Part shown: positions 1-9,526 of the stretch, piece after piece
Position numbering within the stretch: the stretch's first letter is position 1
Layout of the letters: each line of letters starts with the position of its first letter
Origin: Cristatella mucedo
Lineage: Eukaryota > Bryozoa > Phylactolaemata > Cristatellidae
NCBI GenBank assembly: GCA_009760855.2
Contig: WPIO01000111.1
Span: 969,501-1,033,500 of the forward strand
Direction of reading: 5' to 3'
Length of the DNA: 64,000 nt
Position numbers and translations under genes: made by a program
The notes under the pieces: model-generated
What the model saw: only the letters and a program-made list of their open reading frames with translations
Told to the model about the DNA's origin: nothing
Database searches by the model: none

Positions 1-91
1 TCCAAACTGAATGACGATAAAACCGGTTTTCTAATGGGGATTGGTACAACTCATTGGCCGCTCAGATAGTGGACAGCCAAACCCGATCGGT
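1..91. other. Host DNA left of the insertion
   Basis: Ninety-one bases of flanking sequence. No gene or known repeat is recognisable in so short a piece. Confidence 0.5.
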
Positions 92-96
92 AGCCT
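92..96. repeat. Target-site duplication, left
   Basis: AGCCT directly precedes the AG terminus of the element and is repeated at 22846-22850. Polintons usually make 6-bp duplications; here five bases match, and the sixth differs on either side (T before the left copy, C after the right copy). Confidence 0.85.
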
Positions 97-321
97 AGTA
101 GTATGTGATTTTTCCATTTCGCACCCTGACCCTCACTCGAGCACACTCCAAAATTTGACCTCGCGATCGCTCGGTCTCCTTTTGAAGTGGCCCTCCTGAG
201 TGTCAGTATCCGAAAAAGAAAAATCGAATCCTACTCCAACAGATGTTGGTTCGGCGAAATGGAAAACAATAAACAATATTCCAAAAAATTAGTTATTATA
301 TATAATAGTAAATTTTTTCAG
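97..321 (+). repeat. Left terminal inverted repeat of the Polinton
   Basis: This 225-bp segment is the reverse complement of 22621-22845 with four mismatches in my manual alignment (two near 203-207, one near 242, one near 304). It begins AGTAGTATGTG, matching the usual AG terminus of Polintons. It contains a perfect 13-bp internal inverted pair, 110-122 (TTTTCCATTTCGC) against 254-266, and a small palindrome around 237-249. Such ends are expected to carry the polymerase-primed replication origins. Confidence 0.95.
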
Positions 322-366
322 AGTTTTTAAATTTGATTTAAAAGACTTATTTTATATTTATAGTAA

Positions 367-980
367 ATGCCTTTGTCTTATACTTCTAGAACGTTATTTA
401 GGAGGAAAGGAGAAAAGGCACATATCTGGAAAAAAAGAGTTTATAAAATATTCTCAAATAATTGCTCACTTACAGAGAATATACCTTCAAAAGTTAAGGA
501 ACTTATCATATTTGTCACAAAATATACTTTGATAAAAGATAAAACATGCTTATTTGATAAAGTTTATAACGTCTATAGTTTTGACTATATTTTAAAAGAA
601 GTTGTTTATAAAGCTGTTTGTTTCAGAAGAGACCTAGTAAAAAACATATTGAAAAGTGTAAAGAAGAGAGAATGATTAAAATTAAAAAAATGGATTGGCC
701 TGAGAAGTATAAAGAAATTCTATCAATTAATTTAAAATTACAAAATGAAGAATATACTCATTGCAAACATCACACTTGCTATGTAAATAATGTAAGTACT
801 GATGATTGCTTTTGTGATAAAGATAAAACATCTTGAAAAAGAAAATATCATTATGATAGAGAACTTAAAGAATTAGGTGTTCCAGAAATTAAAGTAACAG
901 ATTATGATAGTAAAGATAATGATGTTTGCAATTTTATGTTTCCATGGTGTAGTCATAATCCTCCTGTGTATTACAATTAA
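367..980 (+). pseudogene. Unknown Cys/His-rich Polinton gene, broken
   Basis: First gene inside the left repeat. The start ATG at 367 follows a TTTATAGTAA motif like those before the other genes of the element. The reading frame is open to 675, then a second frame carries on from about 640 to the TAA at 978-980; the change falls in a run of six A. A TGA at 834-836 lies in the second frame. The second half has clustered Cys and His residues (for example HCKHHTCYVNN followed by DDCFCDK), which could bind zinc. I recognise no family. The coupled frames and the motif argue for one damaged gene of about 200 residues rather than two small ones. Confidence 0.5.
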
Positions 981-1009
981 ATATATGTTTAAATAATTTA
1001 AAAAGTATA

Positions 1010-1441
1010 ATGCAACTAAAAACTTTTAATAATTATAGGAAAACGGCAGATCTAAGAAAAAAATTTGTTCTTCAAAGATATGATGAAACAGTTGCATATA
1101 GTGTTAAAGTTAGATCATGCCTAACAAATTTAACAAGAGTAAGATATATAATTAAAATTGTAAATATATTACTAGCTTTAGGAGTTACAGTTTCTACAAC
1201 ACATGTTCATGCTCACCCCGAAATAACCAATGCAGTCTCAGCTTTGTCAGCACTAACAGCAATGCTAATGGAAGTCGATGGTGCTTTAGTTGAAATAGAT
1301 AAAAGAAAAAGATTTACTCTTGATTCTAACACACAGTTTATTTAAAAAATAACAAATGCTTTATCTGATGAAGTAGTTACAAAAGAAGAGTTTGACAATC
1401 TTATAGAACGACGTTCACAAGTAGAAATTAGTCCTGTTTAA
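1010..1441 (+). pseudogene. Small predicted membrane protein, one in-frame stop
   Basis: Start ATG at 1010 is preceded by AGTATA. The frame is open for 111 codons to a TAA at 1343-1345, then continues in the same frame to a second TAA at 1439-1441 (144 codons in all). The N-terminal part is basic, followed by hydrophobic stretches at about residues 45-60 (IIKIVNILLALGVTVSTTHV) and 70-86, then a charged tail. This is the layout of a two-helix membrane protein; resemblance to SLATT-type two-TM proteins is only in general layout. The 3' end overlaps the end of the convergent integrase gene by 14 bases. Role unknown. Confidence 0.5.
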
Positions 1442-2305
1442 TCACATGCAGTTCTTCTCTAACAAAACTCCTTTTAACATCATTTACGAAATATCTAACC
1501 GGTTGTTTTTTCAATACCATTATTCTAACAATAGTATGTTTAGTCAACTCCATATCGGATCTGTAGCTCTTCTTCTTTTTTCATCTTCTCCTTCACCAGG
1601 TTATAGTAAATATCTAACAGTTGTTCCAAGTTCTAATAATTTTTCTTGTTCTCCAACTTTTCTATGATATTTTGGTTTATTTAATTTTACTGATTCTTTT
1701 TTTATCGCCTTTACAGGTTCTTCACCAATTGATCTTGTAACACTATTATTTAAATAATCAATAGTCTTTAGTAAATTATAAATCCATTCTTTATTTCTAG
1801 TGAAATCTCCATTATTAATGTTTTCTAATTCTTTTTCATATTGCGCAATAAACGCTCTCTCTGCTACAGTTCTATTCATTCTCTCAACAAGTGCAACACT
1901 CTTTTTACTTTTAGCTTCTATAACTTACGTCTCATGTCTTTTCATTTCTTTCATGAATTCTCCTTTAAATTCACTTCCTGGATCTACTGTTATCTTTTTT
2001 GGCCACTTCAATAAACTTTTTGTAAAAATATCTGTTATAGCTTGTGTTACTTCTTTAGAAGACTTTGTTTTAAGTGGTCTCGAGTCTTTATATCTGCTAG
2101 CAACATCAATAACACTCAAAGCATATTTGTATCCAGAATCATTAGGCATATACAAAATGTCTGCTTGATGACTTTCATTAGGTTTAGCTGTATCAAAGAA
2201 ACCTTTTGGAATTACTTTCGGTCTTGGCTTGAATATCTGACTTATATCAGACTCTGGATTAAATTTCCCTTCTTTTTTTCTTTCATTTAGACTTAAAAAT
2301 GACAT
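1428..2305 (-). pseudogene. Polinton rve-family (DDE) integrase, broken
   Basis: Integrates the element into host DNA. Seen: the RNase H-like core with the first Asp in HQADILYMPND (D49), the block YALSVIDVASRYKDSRPLKT, the second Asp in KITVDPGSEFKGEF (D108) and the Glu region VALVERMNRTVAERAF. This order is characteristic of retrovirus-like integrases of Polintons. The start at 2305 is supported by the TATAGA motif immediately before it. Breaks: an in-frame TAA at 1925-1927 between the second Asp and the Glu, a TAA at 1601-1603, and a frameshift near 1558, after which the C-terminal part reads to the TAA at 1428. The C-terminal region after the catalytic core probably holds the SH3- or chromo-like domain common in this family. 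It is not functional as read. Confidence 0.9.
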
Positions 2306-2317
2306 TCTATAGAAATG
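2299..2317. promoter_or_regulatory. Bidirectional TATAGA start motif between integrase and unknown gene
   Basis: The short palindromic segment CATTCTATAGAAATG serves both strands: read rightward it gives TATAGAAATG (start at 2315), read leftward TATAGAATG (start at 2305). Only nine bases separate the two start codons. The same layout recurs at other start codons of the element, so this is probably its core promoter or initiator. Confidence 0.5.
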
Positions 2318-2760
2318 GAAATATTTTTTGAAAGCTGTTCGACAACATTTAGCGAAATTGAATACTTAGAGTCAGGTCATCCAGTTTGCAAAAAGGTTAA
2401 ACGAAGGCCAAAGTTAAAGTATGAAATGCGTTGCGATATGTGTGATTTAGATAGTACAGAAACATAATTCAATTGTAGTATTTTAAGAAACAACAAAATA
2501 ATCATTTACGCAGATTGTTATTATGCAAGGAATAAATATTCAAAACAAAGACCTACAAAAATATACTGCTTAGCAAAGAAACACTTTAAAAAAGGTGTTC
2601 CGAGCTATTCGGCATTCATCATTGTTTAGAACACGAATCAATAATGCATATTGCAAAACTGTTCCCATTAGTAAAAGGTAAGCATAAAGCAGCTAAACTA
2701 AAAGAATTAATTGTATTACTGGTTCATTTGTACTTCTCAGGTACTTATGTAAGAAATTAA
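2315..2760 (+). pseudogene. Unknown Polinton gene, broken
   Basis: Starts at ATG 2315 directly after a TATAGAA motif and diverges from the integrase. The first 50 codons end at a TAA (2465-2467); the same frame then stays open to a TAG at 2627-2629, and another frame, overlapping from about 2612, runs to the TAA at 2758-2760. Several Cys and His residues occur (CDMCDLD near residue 40, and IHHCLEHES in the last part), with a Lys-rich stretch VKGKHKAAKLKELIVLLV near the end. It converges on, and slightly overlaps, the fibre-like gene on the other strand. I know no family for it. Confidence 0.45.
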
Positions 2761-3597
2761 AAGATTAACCTTCATATTTCCTAGGTTATCAGTATAATAA
2801 TAATCAGCAGGTAATCTATTAAAATAAGCATAATACTTAAAATCTGTACCACTAGAAGAAGTATTTATAGCTCTTATATCTCCTGATACTATTGTCGCAT
2901 CGCTGCTAGGTTTTAATTGTATACAATTAGACGATCCAACTACCATAGCACTAAGTATTATAATAGGTGGACTATTCTTATTTTGCCAAGAGTATGCAGT
3001 AGAAATATTAATAATAGAATTCATAGCTCTAGGATTTAATGTAAGTACAACGACTTCTGTTATTTTTTTAACAGTTCTGTCAACATATGACTTTGTTGCA
3101 GCATCTGAAGAATTAACAGGTTCAGCAACATTAATTATAGAGTTATTATTCATATTCAAATTTGTTGTAGGAGGATAATTCTTCAATAATACATCTCGCT
3201 TCAATCCTCCATAAGTTACACAAAAATCATCAGGAAGAACTGTTGGTTTAGTATTAGTAGAATTCTAATATGTAGAAGTAATAGCAAAACTATTCATATT
3301 TAAATCTCCAGTCATTGTATCTCCAGATTTTCTGACATAATTAGATAATTGATTTACATTAACACCATCTGTCGGATTAACTCCTAGAGCAAGATTTTTA
3401 ATTGGTCGATTCTGTAAATTTAAAGAAGTGCCACTATTTACAATAAAATTAGCATCTGCATATGCTTTTGTTACAGAATCACCATCATTCACAGGATCTC
3501 TCATATTAATAATTATATTTCCATTTGCATCAAGATCTGATAGAATATAATCATTTATTCTACTAACGTAGTCATTGCAATGATGTCTTCGAGGCAT
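2737..3597 (-). pseudogene. Fibre-like protein with shaft modules, one in-frame stop
   Basis: Probable virion fibre. Start at 3597 follows TATATAG. The sequence is built of a recurring module of the type D-L/M-N-x-N-x-I-x-N-(5)-D-A/S-x-T-K-x-Y-(A/V)-D, seen as DANGNIIINMRDPVND, LQNRPIKNLALGVNP and MNNNSIINVAEPVNSSDAAT, the pattern typical of trimeric shaft repeats in phage and virus fibres. The last hundred residues differ and have no module; they are likely the head. A TAG at 3265-3267 interrupts the frame, which then continues unchanged to 2737. Three related genes lie at 13981-16757 on the other strand, so this is a displaced member of a fibre family. Confidence 0.65.
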
Positions 3598-4404
3598 CTA
3601 TATAATTACTAATTAAAATCTTCGATCTATCTAACACTTCTTTAACAATAGGAATTATTCTAACAAATCTACAAGGATCATCTTCTTCAATCAATTGAAT
3701 CAAACATCTTTTTATATAATACTTTATATCATAACCATTTGTTTCTTATTATTAAATCTGCCATACTTGCTTATAATATCAAATTCAAAATCAAAATACT
3801 TTTCGTCTTTAAGTAATAGCATAAAAATTGGTTCTCTAAGTGGCATATCCAAATCAGTATTAGGAATTCTTACATTACCGGCTGCTACATAATCTAACGG
3901 AGGTTCTTCACAATTTAATCCAGGAACAAAAATCTCAAATTCAGAGTAAAAACGTTCACCAAGTTTTAAAACATGTAAACCTAATAAGCATTGTGCGTGA
4001 TATTGTTTAGGTATAAAATCATCAATAATATTTCTGCTCCATAAACATTTTATTTTGACTAGAGTATTGTTATCTATTATTCCATCAGGAGAATATCTGT
4101 ATACACCATCACTACTAAAACAATCATTTGCATTATCAAGTTTTACTTTTAGTTTCATTTCTAAAAACTTAGCAGCAATAGGTTCAAATACTTTACCGAA
4201 TATCATTGGAGGAAATCTAATACTAGAATTGTTAGCAATGTATTTTTTTAGTTTTCTATTTGCAATTAATTCTATATCAATTTCAGTCTGATCTCCAAAT
4301 ACTAAATCATTCCCAAGCACTGAATAAACCTCTGAGCCTCCAATATTCAAGGACATTGATTTTTTCCATTCATCTAAACCTTGTACAAAATCAAATTTAT
4401 TCAT
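3572..4404 (-). pseudogene. YqaJ/lambda-type exonuclease (PD-(D/E)XK), degraded active site
   Basis: Relative of the YqaJ viral recombinase, a 5'-3' exonuclease used in replication and recombination. Seen in order: GGSEVYSVLG near residue 22, the FGKVFEP block with E74, YRYSPDGII with D107, then LVKIKC and KQYHAQCLLGL. The family motif is D-(x)n-E-x-K; here the Glu position is Lys (codon AAA at 4054-4056), which should abolish metal binding. The frame stops at 3724 after 226 residues; a different frame stays open from about 3738 to 3572 and overlaps the start of the fibre gene, so the C-terminus may be frameshifted. The start is preceded by GAAATATA. Located between the fibre and the capsid gene. 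Confidence 0.75.
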
Positions 4405-4427
4405 TATATTTCTAAAAATAAATTTAT

Positions 4428-5948
4428 TTAAATGTCAGTTCCATCGTAAACAAATGTTCCTTTACTGCATGTAAATGGTGAACCATTACCATTAGAAGTA
4501 AGTTCAGCAGTATTCTCACAGATAGTTAAATAGTGAATCATAACGTTTGTAGCAGGATTTGCATTTGGTATTTGAGAGTTAAACTCAATGCTTACATCAA
4601 GTTTTGAAGTTATTCTTAAAGGTTCATCGTTGTATTGGAGATCAACAACATGAATTGAATATAGCATTAACCATTCAGTGAAAGTTACACCAACTGGCTC
4701 TGTAACTTCATTTAACCCAAGATACTGCTTTCTGAATGGAGTAAAATCTAGATATGCAGTAGAACATTTTCCATCTTTTGGATAACTACTTCTAGCAACA
4801 GTAGGATATTGCTTTGAACCATTAGCAAGAACAGTAACATTTTTAATATCACAATGATTATATGTGCAAGGATTTCCAGTATAATCATTATATTTGTTTG
4901 TGTTTTGTGCGGCAACAATCAACCACCTAACTTTATCAATAGTATTTTGCACAGATAGAGTTCTGGTATATTTTAAACCTTGGTTAAAGTTTGTTAGTGT
5001 CATATTTTCATAACGTCTGACTCTGTAATTAAGTCTAATTTTCTTTGCTCTCTCACTTGATACATCAGCAAGCGCTCTTTGAATACTTTCTTTAGGAATA
5101 ACACAAGGAACCATCAGTCTCATTTTTGACATATTAATCTTAAACGCATTCCAAAGTCCTTCATTAGCAGCCCCAGCAGCACCTCTTAATGTAATCGAAT
5201 TAGTATTAGCAGCAGCTCCTGATGTACCAGTCATAATAGCATCAAAGTCACTTCCACCAACTCTCGTCATCTCAAGCGTAAATGGAATATTATAAAGAAT
5301 CTTATTCATATCTGCACAAAATCCAGACAATCTTGAAAGTGGGAGTGAGATACTAAAAGTTCCTGCATTATCCGCTAAGACACTCGAAAGACCTCTTCTG
5401 TAAGCAAAACCAATATTACTAGAAGATGCCGCAGAAGCGTTTGGACTAACATAAGCACTGCTTCCTGTATATAGAGCATCGAATGAATTTGCTTCATCTT
5501 TCTTCCATCCAGTTGCAGGCCCTTCTGTTCGGTTGTAATCATTTGGATATGTAAGGTGAACCATAAGAGTTGATACACTTCCAGGGCCTTCTTTCAATGA
5601 ATAGCTTTCTATTTCTTCAGCACCAAGCCTGATTCTCATCGAACTAAACATCCAAGCTCCAGCATTGTTAACAAATCCTGCAGCAAGAGTTCTAGCAGGC
5701 GCTGCAAAGTTTCCACCAGCAGCTGTTTGGACTTGCAATTGTCCTTCAAGCAGCAGATAAGCATCTGACAGCACATAGCAAAGTTGTTGCTCGCCAGGAA
5801 CTGTGAATGTAATTAGTTTATTTGCAATACTATCTGTTTCATTTCCATTACTCTGATAAAACTCTCTGTATTGATAATCTTTAATTTTATAATTAGGAAA
5901 ACTAGGATCGCCTAATTCGAGTATGGTGTCAATCGGTGCACTTGCCAT
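4428..5948 (-). CDS. Major capsid protein, probable double jelly-roll
   Basis: 506 codons, unbroken. It is the longest intact gene of the element and lies with penton-like, ATPase and protease genes, the expected place of the double jelly-roll major capsid protein of Polintons. The sequence is rich in beta-forming residues with Ala/Gly/Ser loops, no membrane segment and few Cys. Noticeable blocks are KLITFTVPGEQQLCYVLSDA near residue 45, FTPFRKQYLGL near 398 and EPVGVTFTEWLMLYSIHVVD near 415, the latter shared in style with Polinton capsid proteins. The start is placed at 5948 by the TATATAGAGAAGAA leader. It ends at TAA, 24 bases before the exonuclease start. Fold assignment is by context and composition; a structure prediction would settle it. 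Confidence 0.75.
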   Translation of the reverse strand: MASAPIDTILELGDPSFPNYKIKDYQYREFYQSNGNETDSIANKLITFTVPGEQQLCYVLSDAYLLLEGQLQVQTAAGGNFAAPARTLAAGFVNNAGAWMFSSMRIRLGAEEIESYSLKEGPGSVSTLMVHLTYPNDYNRTEGPATGWKKDEANSFDALYTGSSAYVSPNASAASSSNIGFAYRRGLSSVLADNAGTFSISLPLSRLSGFCADMNKILYNIPFTLEMTRVGGSDFDAIMTGTSGAAANTNSITLRGAAGAANEGLWNAFKINMSKMRLMVPCVIPKESIQRALADVSSERAKKIRLNYRVRRYENMTLTNFNQGLKYTRTLSVQNTIDKVRWLIVAAQNTNKYNDYTGNPCTYNHCDIKNVTVLANGSKQYPTVARSSYPKDGKCSTAYLDFTPFRKQYLGLNEVTEPVGVTFTEWLMLYSIHVVDLQYNDEPLRITSKLDVSIEFNSQIPNANPATNVMIHYLTICENTAELTSNGNGSPFTCSKGTFVYDGTDI

Positions 5949-5975
5949 TTCTTCTCTATATAAAAAAGTAAAAAT

Positions 5976-6577
5976 TTATTTCTTATTCTGAATGTATAAA
6001 CCAGCACCAATTTTTTTCATATATCCTCCATATCCATCAGCTCTTGGAGCAGGCATAATTGCAGGAACAGCAGATTTCTCTTTTATAACTCTTTCTATTT
6101 CTTTATATGCCTTAGGATAATTTTCTTTTAACGTTTCTGAATAATCTTCAGTTTCAGAATCCTCCATTTTTGCTTTGTATTTCTTTTTGTTTTTTGGTTT
6201 AAGTTTATCAAGCATTGCTCGTTTTATCTCAAGATCAATCTCTCTTAGCTTTCTATCATAATCTTCTTCTTTCTTTCTTTTTCTAATTCATACTCATATT
6301 CTTTCTTTCTTCTTTCCTCTTCAGCTTTATCATCAATATCTCTACGCTTATTAGCATACTCCTGGTCAATCTTTTCTTTCTTTGTCTGCAATTCAATTAA
6401 TTTTCTAGCCTGATGCATCTCAATACCTTTGTTGGCAATGTTCATACTAAGCCCAGTTAGTCCAGTAAGCACAGGCGCTGCTTTTCCAACGCCATCAATA
6501 ATCTTATCAAGCACACCAGAACCATGATATTTTCCACCAGTTATCCTACCATGGCCAATTCTAGCATAGCTACCCAT
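5976..6577 (-). pseudogene. Basic coiled-coil virion protein, frameshifted
   Basis: Start at 6577 six bases after the stop of the penton-like gene, with ATATAGG just before. The N-terminus is Gly/His-rich (IGHGRITGGKYHGSGVLDKI) followed by a hydrophobic helix (VLTGLTGLSMNIANKG) and a long charged coiled coil rich in Lys, Glu and Arg. The first frame stops at 6245; a second frame overlaps it from about 6265 and runs to 5976 with more of the same composition and the tail MPAPRADGYGGYMKK. The switch lies in a purine-only AAG/AAA tract, so slippage or an assembly indel is likely. Total length about 200 residues. Position suggests a minor capsid or core protein; no family recognised. Confidence 0.55.
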
Positions 6578-6583
6578 CCTATA

Positions 6584-7438
6584 TTATTTTGAAATTTTTA
6601 TTGTAGCTATAAAATCTGTAATAGTATTTATTGTATTTTTATTTTGATCAGTTAGGCTAATTGTAATATTGCTAACTCCATCAATATCTCCACGAGTAGG
6701 TAATAATAAAACGTTTGGAACATGTACGTCAATTTTTTCTCCTGGATCAATATCATCAATATCAATTAAATATAAAGATGAAGACTGTTCTAAAAATCCT
6801 TTTTTATGTTCGACATAATTCTTACTATGATCTACAAGATCACAAGCAATACTTATCCATTTTACTCCAGAATTATCTGGCAACTGCATTTTATTCCAAG
6901 CCTTGTAAGTACCAGAAAAATACATTGCTTTTTCTATAGCTTCATATGGCGTTCCACCAACCATTGCTGCATCATATGTGCCTTGCAAATTTGAACTAAA
7001 TCCTAGAGTATCTCCAATAGAGTTAATCATTCCAGAATTTGTTCCGAGTAATACAACAAAATCACCAACAACTTGCATTATTATTCTATCATCAACATCG
7101 ACGCTAAATCTAACTCCAGTACTACTTCTAACAGCAGGATTGATGAGCATAGAGTTTGGTTTTACATTTAATAGTGCTTGATTTAATGCATAAACAATCT
7201 TTTGACTATCATAATATCCTTCTGGTATAGCAACTGAGAAATTGCTTGGAGATGCTACTGCTTTATGCCAAAGAATATCTTTTACACCATGAATAATATT
7301 TGATATTATTCTGTTTGTATATGTAAACTCAACTCTACGTAAGCCTATTTTGTTATAACCAGAATCAGATCCAAGCATTAATGGAGGAACAAGAGCCTTT
7401 GAATCTGAACTGGTTGTCCCAGTGATTCTAATAGACAT
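6584..7438 (-). CDS. Penton-like (minor capsid) protein 1
   Basis: Unbroken frame of 285 codons. An ATG also occurs at 7456, but it would overlap the upstream gene; the ATG at 7438 follows the TATAATATAAGA motif and is the better start, giving the N-terminus MSIRITGTT. The protein is beta-rich and ends in VSNITISLTDQNKNTINTIT, which parallels VGESISDILITITDQNMK near the end of the next gene upstream. This closing strand pattern (I-x-L/I-x-D-x-N/G) is typical of Polinton penton/minor capsid single jelly-roll proteins. The two genes therefore look like related vertex or minor capsid proteins. Gap of 7 bases to the gene before it. Confidence 0.6.
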   Translation of the reverse strand: MSIRITGTTSSDSKALVPPLMLGSDSGYNKIGLRRVEFTYTNRIISNIIHGVKDILWHKAVASPSNFSVAIPEGYYDSQKIVYALNQALLNVKPNSMLINPAVRSSTGVRFSVDVDDRIIMQVVGDFVVLLGTNSGMINSIGDTLGFSSNLQGTYDAAMVGGTPYEAIEKAMYFSGTYKAWNKMQLPDNSGVKWISIACDLVDHSKNYVEHKKGFLEQSSSLYLIDIDDIDPGEKIDVHVPNVLLLPTRGDIDGVSNITISLTDQNKNTINTITDFIATIKISK

Positions 7439-7445
7439 TCTTATA

Positions 7446-8318
7446 TTATATTTCAATAATTTCTATTACAACAGTAACTTGTTGCGAGCCAAAATCTAAA
7501 ACTTTCATATTTTGATCTGTAATTGTAATCAATATATCAGAAATAGATTCTCCAACAAGATTGTGATATTCAAGAGTATTCGGTTCATATACCATTTGTT
7601 CCCAAGGATAAAAATGGTAAGCAAAACTTCTTAGAACTTGTGTTTCAATATTATTTATGTAATTTGTTCCACTAGCAACCAAATTACAATTTAAAATAAT
7701 TAAATTCAAATCAGAAACAAAAACTTCATTTTCTGAAGTAATTTTAGTTCCTGGTTCTGTAGTTAATTGCATAGATTGTTTTCCAGGAGGTGCAGTATAT
7801 GTGCCTATTGGAAATGTTTTATCAGTTGTATAAACAGTTCCAGTAAATCCAAGTAAAGGAGCTATTGTAGATTTAACAGCAACAAATGTAAAATCAGCAG
7901 GCATAGTAATCCAAGAATTAGAAGTAGCAGTATCAATACCTAAAACAAACTTATCACTTCCAGATAATACAACAGAATTATTTATTGTATCAGCAATTCC
8001 AATATTTACATCATCAGAAACAGCTGCATATATTCCAGGAGGAATAACTACTTCTTGTTCACTTCCACCTTTAACTCTGTAAACAAAAGTATTATTCTTA
8101 TTTGTTATGTTTTTAATAGAGTTAGTTCCAACACATTTTTTGAAGCATACCTTAAATTTTTTGTTCTTAAGTATTATTGGGTTGTTGAGGTTTACTCTAA
8201 TAAAATTAGTAGTTCCAGTTACGTTAAAATCGTATCCTTCTTTGCCTGCAATGGTATCTTTTTTGATTGCCTCAACATTCTTTAGAATATCCTTAACCAC
8301 ATCAAGAAGATCTGACAT
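7446..8318 (-). CDS. Penton-like (minor capsid) protein 2
   Basis: 290 codons, intact. Start 8318 follows TATAATAGAGA and overlaps the end of the 403-codon gene by 17 bases. An amphipathic N-terminal helix (LLDVVKDILKNVEAIKKDT) precedes a beta-rich body with NFIRVNLNNPIILKNKKFKV and VIPPGIYAAVSDDVN; the C-terminal part SDILITITDQNMKVLDFGSQ is the signature strand pair of penton-type capsid proteins. Same length as its downstream neighbour and probably paralogous. Expected role: vertex protein of the virion. Functional name is inferred from motif and gene order. Confidence 0.6.
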   Translation of the reverse strand: MSDLLDVVKDILKNVEAIKKDTIAGKEGYDFNVTGTTNFIRVNLNNPIILKNKKFKVCFKKCVGTNSIKNITNKNNTFVYRVKGGSEQEVVIPPGIYAAVSDDVNIGIADTINNSVVLSGSDKFVLGIDTATSNSWITMPADFTFVAVKSTIAPLLGFTGTVYTTDKTFPIGTYTAPPGKQSMQLTTEPGTKITSENEVFVSDLNLIILNCNLVASGTNYINNIETQVLRSFAYHFYPWEQMVYEPNTLEYHNLVGESISDILITITDQNMKVLDFGSQQVTVVIEIIEI

Positions 8319-9513
8319 TCTCTATTATATCATATAAAAGTTTATTAATTTTAGCAACATATGACTTTGGAACTTTTCTAGATTTTGCAAGGTAATCAAC
8401 AGCAGCACTAATAGAATTTACTACTCCAGTATTTCCAGAAGCAAGCTCTCGAATCCACAATTCAATCTTATCAAATACTTCTGAATCATTCTTTACAACT
8501 AATGGAATTATTTCTATTCCTTTGCCAACTTTTGGTCTTAAATAATCTAAAACTCTTTGCTCTTTAACACTTCTTTTTTTCTTTTTATCTAGCTCTGCAA
8601 TAACACTGGAAAGATTTTTTTCCCTAAGGTTTTCAAAATTCTTTCTTATTGGTTTTGATATTCCACCAGTTTTCTTTGTTTCAATAATATCAAGTAAATC
8701 TTTCTTTTTATCAATTGTTGATTCATATGCTTTAGTTAATTCATCCATTTGTTTACCATCAAGTTTAGTATAATAATCCATAGCGTATTCTAAGACATCA
8801 TGAGCAGTTTGTTCTAGCTCTTGTTCAGCAGTATACATTTTTTCATTAGTAAGTTTTACTCCTAGCTCATATAGTTTTAAATCTTTATTTGTACTATCAA
8901 TTTCATTTATTATTCTTGATACATAACTTGGGACATATCCATTTTTTTCTTTAAGTATTTTAATTAGTTCAGATTTATCATAATCTTGTACTGTAACAGT
9001 TTTCTTTGGAGTGCCAGTAGTAGGATTTATATTAAACTCTTCAGCTAAACCTTTTTGAGCAACATCAATAGCTTCTCGTATTTCTGGATTTGCTGCATAT
9101 GTCTTTGCTTGATTTGCTATAGTAATTGCTTTTTTATGCTTTCCTTCACTAACAGCGGTTCTTGCTTTTTGAATAGTACTTGATATGTCTGGTTTTTGTC
9201 GCAAAACTTTTTGCGGTTGTTCTTTGTTTTCTATTTGTAAAGCAAGTTTAGGTCTAATTCTCTTAAGTTTCTCTATTACAACTTTACCTGAGTTATCAGT
9301 AGATCTCTCTAATGCTTGCTTATTTAATCTATGCTCAACAGCATCTCTTACAGATATTTCTGATTCTATTCTTTGTATCTCGCTAGAATTTTCTAGAATG
9401 TTTGCATCTCTTAAATCTTGCAGATTTTGCAGTTTAGATTCATAATCTAATGCCTCTTGAACATTTCCTTTGTAAGGATTTTTACCACTTGAGTAAGTTT
9501 TTCCATTAAACAT
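8302..9513 (-). CDS. 403-residue Lys/Glu-rich coiled-coil protein
   Basis: Intact frame whose start at 9513 follows ATATAGTAAA, 13 bases downstream of the ATPase stop. The sequence is almost wholly helical and charged: coiled-coil stretches at about residues 25-65, 110-145, 175-260 and 290-335 (for example NLSSVIAELDKKKKRSVKEQ), with a helical C-terminus ending in AKSRKVPKSYVAKINKLLYD. No Cys, no membrane segment. I do not recognise the family. Its place between packaging ATPase and penton-like genes suggests a virion core, scaffold or DNA-condensing function, but this is inference. Confidence 0.6.
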   Translation of the reverse strand: MFNGKTYSSGKNPYKGNVQEALDYESKLQNLQDLRDANILENSSEIQRIESEISVRDAVEHRLNKQALERSTDNSGKVVIEKLKRIRPKLALQIENKEQPQKVLRQKPDISSTIQKARTAVSEGKHKKAITIANQAKTYAANPEIREAIDVAQKGLAEEFNINPTTGTPKKTVTVQDYDKSELIKILKEKNGYVPSYVSRIINEIDSTNKDLKLYELGVKLTNEKMYTAEQELEQTAHDVLEYAMDYYTKLDGKQMDELTKAYESTIDKKKDLLDIIETKKTGGISKPIRKNFENLREKNLSSVIAELDKKKKRSVKEQRVLDYLRPKVGKGIEIIPLVVKNDSEVFDKIELWIRELASGNTGVVNSISAAVDYLAKSRKVPKSYVAKINKLLYDIIENVRSS

Positions 9514-9526
9514 TTTACTATATCTA

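Noticed and set aside
1446-2290. Plus-strand open frames opposite the integrase
   Set aside because: They are shadows of the integrase gene, have no start motif and lack recognisable domains.
7439-7456. Upstream ATG for the penton-like protein 1
   Set aside because: It would overlap the end of the preceding gene, and the TATAATATAAGA motif lies directly before the ATG at 7438.
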